Shown in pieces: positions 14,591-19,776 of a stretch of DNA of 19,776 nt. Positions within the stretch are counted from its first letter, which is position 1; the number at the start of each line of letters is the position of its first letter. Both the position numbers and the translations under genes were made by a program. The notes below the pieces were generated by a model. That model was not told the origin of the DNA. It did no database searches and saw nothing but the letters and a program-made list of their open reading frames with translations. Source of the DNA: CAYPUT01 sp046541715 (lineage in GTDB: Bacteria > Spirochaetota > Spirochaetia > DSM-27196 > PWMO01). The stretch covers positions 1 through 19,776 of the forward strand of contig JBKHCS010000051.1 of the NCBI GenBank assembly GCA_046541715.1. The letters run 5' to 3'.

Positions 14591-15382
14591 GTGAGTACCC
14601 TTGTGCCAAAAGCAGTCAAGCGAAACCAGTCGGTGGAAAAGGTCATGCGTATTATCGAGCGGATGGCCGAGACCCGGGGGCCGATGCGCCTCCAGGATGT
14701 ATCGCATTTTGCCGAGTTACCGGCGAGCACCACGCTCCGGTTCCTCAACACGCTTATGCAGATGGGCTACGTAACGCAGAGTATCGAGAATCAACGTTAC
14801 TCCCTCACCTTCAAGCTCTGTGGCATCGCCGAGCAGATCCGCACGAGCTACGGAATACGGGACATTATCCATCCCGCCCTGGAGGAGCTCACCCAAGAGA
14901 TAGGCGAGTCATCCTGCCTCGCCGTCGAGGAGTCTCGGGAAGTAGTCTACGTCGACGTTATCGAGGGCCCGGGAAGCATGCTCCGGACCCTCCAGCGAAT
15001 TGGAAAACGAGCCCCCTTGCATAGCACCGGGGTCGGGAAGTCGCTGCTCCTGAACTATTCGCCGGCGGAGCTTGCGGTGCTCGCAGCCGAGACGGGTCTT
15101 CCGGCGTTAACCGCCAACACCATCCGGTCCCTCGACGATCTGACCGCGGAGCTTTCGCGTATCACGGCGAAGGGGTTCGCCCTCGACGACGAGGAGTGCG
15201 AAGAAGGGGTTCGCTGCGTCGCGGCGCCGATTCGCGACTACACCGGAAAGGTCGTCTGCAGCATAAGCATCTCCGGCCCGGTGAGCCGGATGAACGGCGA
15301 GCGCGTCGATGCGGTCGGGGAGCACCTTAGGGAAACGGCGGCAGTGCTTTCCGCGCGACTCGGCTACGAGCCGTCGGAGTAA
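14591..15382 (+). CDS. IclR-family transcription regulator
   Basis: 263 aa from a GTG at 14591. Other possible starts are TTG at 14555, overlapping the MFS stop, and GTG at 14603; GGAGG is 15 nt before the chosen one, so the start is not certain. The N-terminal winged helix begins NQSVEKVMRIIERMAE and includes LQDVSHFAELPASTTLRFLNTL. The effector domain follows, with CLAVEESREVVYVDVIEG, the strongly conserved HSTGVGKSLLLNY, and GFALDDEECEEGVRCVAAPI with the family's conserved D-x-E-E-x-x-x-G-x-x-C pattern. IclR proteins bind small carboxylates or sugar acids and repress or activate adjacent catabolic genes. The sugar-acid kinase starts 14 nt after its stop, so that pathway is the likely target. 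Confidence 0.9.
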   Translation: MSTLVPKAVKRNQSVEKVMRIIERMAETRGPMRLQDVSHFAELPASTTLRFLNTLMQMGYVTQSIENQRYSLTFKLCGIAEQIRTSYGIRDIIHPALEELTQEIGESSCLAVEESREVVYVDVIEGPGSMLRTLQRIGKRAPLHSTGVGKSLLLNYSPAELAVLAAETGLPALTANTIRSLDDLTAELSRITAKGFALDDEECEEGVRCVAAPIRDYTGKVVCSISISGPVSRMNGERVDAVGEHLRETAAVLSARLGYEPSE

Positions 15383-15396
15383 GATTGGAGGGCACC

Positions 15397-16695
15397 ATGC
15401 AACCAAAAATCATTGTTCTCGACGACGACCCGACGGGTTCCCAGACCGTCCACAGCTGCCTGCTTCTGACTCAGTGGGACTCGGACACCCTCCGGTATGC
15501 CCTGCAGGATGAATCGCCCCTTTTCTTTGTGCTTACCAACACCCGGAGCGTTTCGCCGGATCGCGCCGCGGAGATTACGAGGGAGGTCTGTAGAAACCTC
15601 TCGGAACCGCTCGCAGACTACGGCCGGCCCTGGCTTGTCGTTAGCCGGTCGGATTCCACCCTCCGGGGGCACTACCCGGTCGAGACGGATGTCCTCGCAG
15701 AGGAGCTCGGCCCCTTCGACGCTCACTTTATGACGCCGGCGTTCTTCGAAGGAGGACGGATTACCAAAGAGGGGACTCATTACGTAGTCCGGGACGGTGT
15801 GGCGACCCCGGCCCACGAAACGGAGTTTGCCAAGGATTCGGTCTTCGGCTATTCGACGGCCTACATGCCCGACTACGTCGAAGAAAAGACCGCCGGTCGA
15901 ATCCGGGCCCGGGACGTTATTCATTTTCCGACCACCCTCTCCGACGGCGAGATGCTCGACCTCCTCCGGGGCTTGAGCGGAAACGTCTGCTGCACGGTGG
16001 ATACGGAGACCCAGGACCAGATGGACCGTTTTGCCCGTCTCGTGCTCCAGGTAGCCGGGGAGGGCAAGCGCTTTCTCTTCCGGAGTGCCGCGAGCCTGTT
16101 GACCTCTCTGGCGGACCTCCCGCCCCAACCCATCGCGGCCGAAGAGATGGCTCGGTACGTCCCGGATAACCGGCCCGGGCTGGTGGTCGTAGGGTCCCAC
16201 GTGCCGATGTCTACCCGACAGTTGGAAAACATAATCTCCCGGCGCCCCGTCGAGGCCCTCGAGCTCGATGTGGAGGCGCTGCCGGACAGCTCCGGCGAGG
16301 TGGAGGCAAGCCTTTCCCGGCGCCTCGCCGGGGCTCACGAGGCCGGCCGGGATGCCGTTCTCTACACCAGCCGGGCGGAACGCACCTTCGCCACTCCCGA
16401 GGAGCGGTTGGCTTTCGGGGAGGAAATCTCCCGGATAATGATGGGGGTCATCCAGGGTGCGCCGGCGACCCTTGGCTTTCTCATTTCCAAGGGTGGCATT
16501 ACCTCCAACGACGTCTTGTCGACGGGGCTCGGCCTCAAGACCGCCCGGGTCGTCGGACAGATCCACCCCGGGTGCAGCGTCGTGGTAACCCCGGAGACAC
16601 ACCGTTTCGGGTCGATCCCCGTTGTCATCTTTCCCGGAAATGTGGGCAACGACGAATCGATTACCTTGGTCTACGACCGCTTTAAGGGTAACTAG
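15397..16695 (+). CDS. Four-carbon acid sugar kinase family protein (DUF1537, OtnK/DtnK-like)
   Basis: 432 aa; ATG at 15397 preceded by TGGAGGG. The N-terminal substrate domain begins KIIVLDDDPTGSQTV and contains SRSDSTLRGHYPVE, the family hallmark. The C-terminal nucleotide-binding domain contains LISKGGITSNDVLSTGL and ends VVIFPGNVGNDESI. Characterised members phosphorylate threonate, erythronate or 2-oxo-tetronate at the 4-OH, or other sugar acids, feeding catabolism. In most genomes the gene is next to a dehydrogenase, an aldolase or decarboxylase, or a PdxA-like enzyme; none of these is in the window. Only the IclR regulator is adjacent (14 nt upstream). The exact substrate is therefore open. 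Confidence 0.9.
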   Translation: MQPKIIVLDDDPTGSQTVHSCLLLTQWDSDTLRYALQDESPLFFVLTNTRSVSPDRAAEITREVCRNLSEPLADYGRPWLVVSRSDSTLRGHYPVETDVLAEELGPFDAHFMTPAFFEGGRITKEGTHYVVRDGVATPAHETEFAKDSVFGYSTAYMPDYVEEKTAGRIRARDVIHFPTTLSDGEMLDLLRGLSGNVCCTVDTETQDQMDRFARLVLQVAGEGKRFLFRSAASLLTSLADLPPQPIAAEEMARYVPDNRPGLVVVGSHVPMSTRQLENIISRRPVEALELDVEALPDSSGEVEASLSRRLAGAHEAGRDAVLYTSRAERTFATPEERLAFGEEISRIMMGVIQGAPATLGFLISKGGITSNDVLSTGLGLKTARVVGQIHPGCSVVVTPETHRFGSIPVVIFPGNVGNDESITLVYDRFKGN

Positions 16696-16711
16696 CGCCG
16701 GATTCGCCGCC

Positions 16712-16741
16712 TTGCACCCCGGAGGAGTCTTCCTCTATACT
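16712..16741 (+). promoter_or_regulatory. Promoter immediately upstream of the DUF4914-type gene
   Basis: TTGCAC (16712-16717) and TATACT (16736-16741) are separated by 18 nt. Transcription should start near 16748, only 9-15 nt before the two candidate ATGs, which leaves no room for a Shine-Dalgarno sequence. GGAGGAG (16721-16727) lies inside the promoter spacer and would not be in the transcript. Confidence 0.55.
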
Positions 16742-16756
16742 GACGCCTTAGCCGTT

Positions 16757-18637
16757 ATGACAATGAAGACACAGAGTGCAGTTCCATTCATCGTCCCTGA
16801 GGAGCTCGGGGAGGTGTTCGACAGCGTCGAGGTAGTAATCCCCGAATCTCGGAAGGAGCTCCTTGATATCACCTTTTTCAATTCCGATGCCGACTTGGTT
16901 GAGGTCGCCTACGAGGTACCCCACAGGGGCCGGGTCGTCGAAGCAACGGTGGCCCGCTGCAAGAACGGTGCCGCGGTAAATTACGTAGAGCCGTACATGC
17001 GCCGACGAGACCCGGAAGCGATGACCATCGCCGATGATGGGCCCAGCGACAAGAAGCGCTACCGGGACCGCTTCGACAGCGACTTCGAGCCTGTAAGACA
17101 GCAAACCTTCGAATGGCTCAAGAATCAGGGCCGCCTGATCGTCCTGCCCTTTATGTCCGGCGACAAGCAGCGGGGCTACCCTACTCTCTTGGTTGCTCCG
17201 GACAACGCCGGCTTCTTCGTTACCGGGCTCGCCGATCTCCAGGGGTTTATACCGCTCTCGCAAGTACCTCAAGGCTTCAAGCCCGAGGCCGTCATCTACC
17301 TGGCGCCGCCCTTTCGGCACACCCACTTCGAAGGACGGCAAGTCGTCGTTCATAATCGCCTTCCGAGAATGCACGAGCTCTTTTCGTACAACCTCTACCC
17401 CGGCCCGAGTGCCAAGAAGGGTGTATACGGCATCCTGCTTACCCGGGGCGCCGAGGAGGGATGGGTTACCCTCCATAGCTCCGCCGTCCGTTTGATTACG
17501 CCGTACGACAACGAGTTTACGATTATGCACGAAGGCGCCTCCGGCGGAGGCAAGAGTGAAATGACCCAGCCGCTCCACCGGGAGCCGGACGGTCGCATCC
17601 TTTTTGCGGAGAACATGGTGACCAAGGAGGAGTTTCACATCGAGCTCCTCGATACCTGCGAGCTCCACCCGGTAACCGACGACATGGCCCTCGCGCCGCC
17701 GTATCTCCAGGCCGGGAGCCGGAAGCTCTCCATAGAGGACGCCGAGGCAGGCTGGTTTCTCCGGGTCGATCACCTCCAAGAGTACGGCACAGAGCCCTTC
17801 TTGGAGGGCCTCTGCATCAACCCGCCGGAACCGCTGATCTTCCTGAACATAGAAGGGCACCCGGGGTCGACCTGCCTCCTCTGGGAGCACATAGAAGACG
17901 AGCCGGGAAAGCGGTGCCCGAATCCCCGGGTGATTATGCCGCGGCATTTTATTCGGGACACGGTTCAAGAGCCCGTCGAGGTCGACGTCAGGAGCTTCGG
18001 TGTTCGAACCCCGCCGTGCACCCGGGAGCAGCCGAATTACGGCATAATCGGGATGATGCACGTCCTGCCGCCGGCCCTCGCGTGGCTCTGGCGCCTGGTT
18101 GCTCCCCGGGGTCACTCGAACCCGAGTATCGTCACCGTAGAGGGATTGAGCAGCGAAGGCGTCGGCTCCTACTGGCCCTTTGCCACCGACACCAAGGTTC
18201 GCCACGCCAATCTGCTCCTGCGTCTGATCCAGAATACACCGGGAACCAAGTACGTCTTGATTCCGAACCAGCACATCGGGGCCTACAAGGTGGGCTTCCA
18301 GGGCGAGTGGATCGCCCGGGAGTACCTGGCCCGCCGGGGGAGCGTGAAGTTCCGGCCCGGGCAGCTTCTGGAATCGAGGTGCCCCCTCCTCGGCTACGCG
18401 CTTCCGGGCCTAAAGGTCAACGGCCAGAGCGTGCCGAAGGGGCTTCTCTGTGTCCACGAGCAGCTCGAAGTCGGCGCCGAAGGGTACGACGCAGGGGCAA
18501 AGATACTCGAGGATTTCTTCCACAAGGAGATCAAGAAGTTCTACACCTACGACCTTGATCCCCTCGGCAAGTCGATTATCGACCTCTGCCTGAACGACGG
18601 TAACGTCAACGACTATGAGTCGCTGCTAGCGCTGTAA
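16757..18637 (+). CDS. DUF4914-type P-loop protein
   Basis: 626 aa from the ATG at 16757 (MTMKTQ...), with an ATG at 16763 as alternative. An open frame extends back to 16622 but overlaps the kinase gene and precedes the promoter, so I exclude it. The length and a phosphate-binding loop GASGGGKSE (260-268) after a beta-rich N-terminal half fit the DUF4914 family, whose fold I believe is related to phosphoenolpyruvate carboxykinase and HPr-kinase P-loops. Other visible segments are IMHEGASGGG, INPPEPLIFLNIEG, VIMPRHFIRDTV and FATDTKVRHANLLLRLIQ. The aspartates and histidines in the last region could serve nucleotide or metal binding. No signal peptide or membrane segment is seen. No reaction is known to me; PEP- or oxaloacetate-like chemistry is speculative. 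Confidence 0.7.
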   Translation: MTMKTQSAVPFIVPEELGEVFDSVEVVIPESRKELLDITFFNSDADLVEVAYEVPHRGRVVEATVARCKNGAAVNYVEPYMRRRDPEAMTIADDGPSDKKRYRDRFDSDFEPVRQQTFEWLKNQGRLIVLPFMSGDKQRGYPTLLVAPDNAGFFVTGLADLQGFIPLSQVPQGFKPEAVIYLAPPFRHTHFEGRQVVVHNRLPRMHELFSYNLYPGPSAKKGVYGILLTRGAEEGWVTLHSSAVRLITPYDNEFTIMHEGASGGGKSEMTQPLHREPDGRILFAENMVTKEEFHIELLDTCELHPVTDDMALAPPYLQAGSRKLSIEDAEAGWFLRVDHLQEYGTEPFLEGLCINPPEPLIFLNIEGHPGSTCLLWEHIEDEPGKRCPNPRVIMPRHFIRDTVQEPVEVDVRSFGVRTPPCTREQPNYGIIGMMHVLPPALAWLWRLVAPRGHSNPSIVTVEGLSSEGVGSYWPFATDTKVRHANLLLRLIQNTPGTKYVLIPNQHIGAYKVGFQGEWIAREYLARRGSVKFRPGQLLESRCPLLGYALPGLKVNGQSVPKGLLCVHEQLEVGAEGYDAGAKILEDFFHKEIKKFYTYDLDPLGKSIIDLCLNDGNVNDYESLLAL

Positions 18638-18742
18638 ACTACGCACGTTTCTACGGATGCGCGATCTCTCCTGATAGGTTGATACTCGGTACGGTCGCTC
18701 TTGGCGACCATATCGGAGTTATCAAAAGGGAGGATCGCGAAC
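18638..18742. other. Short intergenic region with a hairpin before the outer-membrane protein gene
   Basis: A 6-bp stem GGTCGC / GCGACC with loop TCTTG lies at 18693-18709. TTGATA at 18679-18684 could be a -35, but no good -10 lies 16-18 nt downstream. The sequence GGTTGATACT recalls the hairpin repeat at 31-50. The ribosome-binding site GGGAGG is at 18728-18733. Confidence 0.3.
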
Positions 18743-19381
18743 ATGAAACGATGGACGCTCGTGCTTTTCTGTTGCCTGTCGGCAGCAACTACCCAGGGTC
18801 TGGAGTCGAGGCAGCCGGAGTTGGACAGCTGGAGTAGTCGCGCGGGGATGGGCGCCACTATCGGCGTCGGCGACTTCTACGACGGCAGCACGGACATGTG
18901 GCCGGAGTTCGGGATGGTACTAGCGTTTGGGCGGGAGTTCCACCTGCGGGAAGGTGTCTACATTGAACCCGGCCTGGGTCTGATACGCAACGGCACCGGT
19001 GTAGACTACTACTACGAGTGGTACGACATCTTTGTGACATATCTCTATCTGCCGGTCCTGGCCAATATCAAGCTAGAAATCGCTCCAGACGCCTACTTCA
19101 CGCTGAGCACCGGCCCCACACTGAAGTTCAGGGTTGGAACAAGCGGCACTTGGGAGAATGACTACGGCGACGGTGAGCTCTCCGACGATTTCTTTGACGA
19201 CTTGAACGGCGTAGTCTTCGCTACGGAGTTGATTCTCGGCCTGGAGTTTCCCTTGAACGACAGAACCTGGCTGGGACCGCAACTCTGGGCCAACACGGAC
19301 CTTACGGACACCTGGGACTCAGACGATGGAAGCTCGTTCTTGTCGGGAGGTGTGTCGATGATTGTCCGCTTTAAAGTCTAG
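18743..19381 (+). CDS. Outer-membrane beta-barrel protein
   Basis: 212 aa from the ATG at 18743, 9 nt after GGGAGG; an earlier ATG at 18701 lacks a good site. Residues 1-19 form a Sec signal peptide (MKRWTLVLFCCLSAATTQG). The mature protein shows alternating hydrophobic and aromatic strands typical of small porin-like barrels: GMGATIGVGDFYDG, FGMVLAFGREF, VYIEPGLGLIRNGTG, TYLYLPVLANIKLEI, YFTLSTGPTLKFRVG, ATELILGLEF, and a C-terminal strand VSMIVRFKV ending near an aromatic residue, as in barrel proteins inserted by BamA. Acidic loops separate the strands. It is a stand-alone gene; its function is unknown. Its neighbourhood A+T content is higher than that of the genes to its left. Confidence 0.75.
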   Translation: MKRWTLVLFCCLSAATTQGLESRQPELDSWSSRAGMGATIGVGDFYDGSTDMWPEFGMVLAFGREFHLREGVYIEPGLGLIRNGTGVDYYYEWYDIFVTYLYLPVLANIKLEIAPDAYFTLSTGPTLKFRVGTSGTWENDYGDGELSDDFFDDLNGVVFATELILGLEFPLNDRTWLGPQLWANTDLTDTWDSDDGSSFLSGGVSMIVRFKV

Positions 19382-19388
19382 TTGAGGG

Positions 19389-19408
19389 TATCAACAAGCC
19401 TGTTGATG
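19389..19408 (+). repeat. 20-bp hairpin repeat, right-hand copy
   Basis: TATCAACAAGCCTGTTGATG forms a stem ATCAACA / TGTTGAT with loop AGCC, 8 nt after the stop of the outer-membrane protein gene. Its reverse complement occurs at 31-50 with one mismatch. It may end transcription, but no T-tract follows. Confidence 0.6.
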
Positions 19409-19548
19409 GAAACCGCGTAAGTCCATATTCTCATTAGGATTAGCGAAAGCAGTACCTGCGAATTCGGTTTTTGATCCCGTAAGTCCGGATTACTCTTGAT
19501 AAGGCAGGTACTTGCGGCCATCTCCAACAACAAGGTGGTAGACACTTC
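19409..19548 (+). repeat. Intergenic stretch with degenerate direct and inverted repeats
   Basis: CGTAAGTCC occurs at 19416-19424 and 19478-19486, a 62-bp offset, followed by loosely similar ATT-CTC-T sequence. GCAGTACCTGC (19449-19459) and GCAGGTACTTGC (19504-19515) form an imperfect inverted pair with a 44-nt loop. A run of five Ts (19468-19472) lies between them. No gene is seen. Confidence 0.45.
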
Positions 19549-19555
19549 AGATCGA

Positions 19556-19585
19556 TTGACACCGCTTTGCCGGCTTCGCTATAGT
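19556..19585 (+). promoter_or_regulatory. tRNA-Val promoter
   Basis: TTGACA (19556-19561) and TATAGT (19580-19585) are separated by 18 nt and lie 11 nt before the first base of the tRNA. This is a near-consensus sigma70 promoter. Confidence 0.8.
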
Positions 19586-19596
19586 TTGGGACACCT

Positions 19597-19668
19597 GGGC
19601 GTATAACTCAGTGGGAGAGTGCTACCTTCACACGGTAGAAGTCACTGGTTCAAATCCAGTTACGCCCA
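19597..19668 (+). tRNA. tRNA-Val, anticodon CAC
   Basis: The full cloverleaf is present. The acceptor stem is GGGCGTA / TACGCCC with discriminator A. The D-arm is ACTC / GAGT. The anticodon stem CTACC / GGTAG carries loop TTCACAC, so the anticodon is CAC (19629-19631), reading the valine codon GTG. The T-arm is ACTGG-TTCAAAT-CCAGT. CCA is not encoded. The last 14 bases are copied again 67 bp downstream. Confidence 0.95.
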
Positions 19669-19776
19669 TTCTGTGCGCCAGGGGCGCACCATAGATGCAA
19701 GCTGGGCTTTGCTTCGCAAAGTCCAGTTACGCCCATTCTGTGCGCCAGGGGCGCACCATAGATGCAAGCTGGGCTT
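19655..19776 (+). repeat. 67-bp-period direct repeat that copies the 3' end of tRNA-Val
   Basis: 55 bases at 19655-19709 recur exactly at 19722-19776, and the second copy runs to the window edge. Each copy starts with TCCAGTTACGCCCA, the 3' end of the tRNA (half of the T-arm, acceptor strand and discriminator), then the GTGCGCC hairpin. Between them lies a second hairpin, GGCTTTGC-TTC-GCAAAGTC, with one G-T pair. The copy number beyond the edge is unknown. Confidence 0.9.
19672..19688 (+). terminator. GC-rich hairpin after the tRNA
   Basis: GTGCGCC-AGG-GGCGCAC is a perfect 7-bp stem 3 nt after the tRNA end. No T-tract follows, so it may be a processing or weak termination signal. It is repeated intact at 19739-19755. 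Confidence 0.5.

Noticed and set aside
16622..16756. N-terminal extension of the DUF4914-type protein
   Set aside because: It overlaps the end of the kinase gene and lies upstream of a good promoter; the translated segment has no family-like sequence.
19655..19776. Integron attC sites or CRISPR repeats at the right edge
   Set aside because: No GTTRRRY/RYYYAAC core pair is present, and there are only two units without distinct spacers. The tRNA-end duplication explains the repeat better.

Overview
The window is about 60% G+C and reads as a Gram-negative, probably anaerobic bacterium. The evidence for that is lipoproteins with lipoboxes, a Tat-type signal, an outer-membrane beta-barrel protein, and a molybdo/tungsto-enzyme of the aldehyde ferredoxin oxidoreductase (AOR) family. 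The gene families together fit a spirochaete (Spirochaetaceae-like), but no rRNA or other marker in the window proves this.

Region 1 (1-5951) is the most interesting part. A minus-strand operon (4710 to 641) carries five tightly spaced genes: a Tat-signal 4x[4Fe-4S] ferredoxin of the YdhY type, a 700-residue AOR of the YdhV type, a 196-residue protein in the YdhW position with an internal repeat, a small Cys/His protein, and a small exported protein. A strong terminator closes it at 584-609. Two plus-strand genes flank it, both coding lipoproteins with FMN-binding domains that carry the [ST]GAT flavinylation motif: one domain at 129-539 and two in tandem at 5109-5951. The E. coli ydh operon also has ydhX, a cytochrome (ydhU) and ydhT, and none of these is seen here. 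I infer that flavinylated lipoproteins serve as extracytoplasmic electron carriers for this locus. The operon has a long structured leader (about 217 nt) that resembles a Mo/W-cofactor riboswitch.

Region 2 (5952-11630) holds a full-length bacterial Lhr-type helicase (1506 aa) followed by a Na+/Ca2+ exchanger-type (CaCA) antiporter. Region 3 (11631-14558) has a small cupin divergent from a three-domain MIP18-Mrp-DUF971 Fe-S carrier ATPase, then an MFS exporter with a TTG start.

Region 4 (14591-18637) has an IclR regulator, a four-carbon acid sugar kinase (DUF1537) and a P-loop protein of the DUF4914 type. The last has its own promoter so close to the start that the mRNA may be almost leaderless. 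IclR plausibly controls the kinase.

Region 5 (18638-19776) has an outer-membrane beta-barrel protein, a repeat-rich intergenic stretch, and tRNA-Val(CAC) with a clear promoter. A 67-bp-period direct repeat follows and re-copies the 3' end of the tRNA. A 20-bp hairpin sequence near the left edge recurs in inverted orientation near the right edge.
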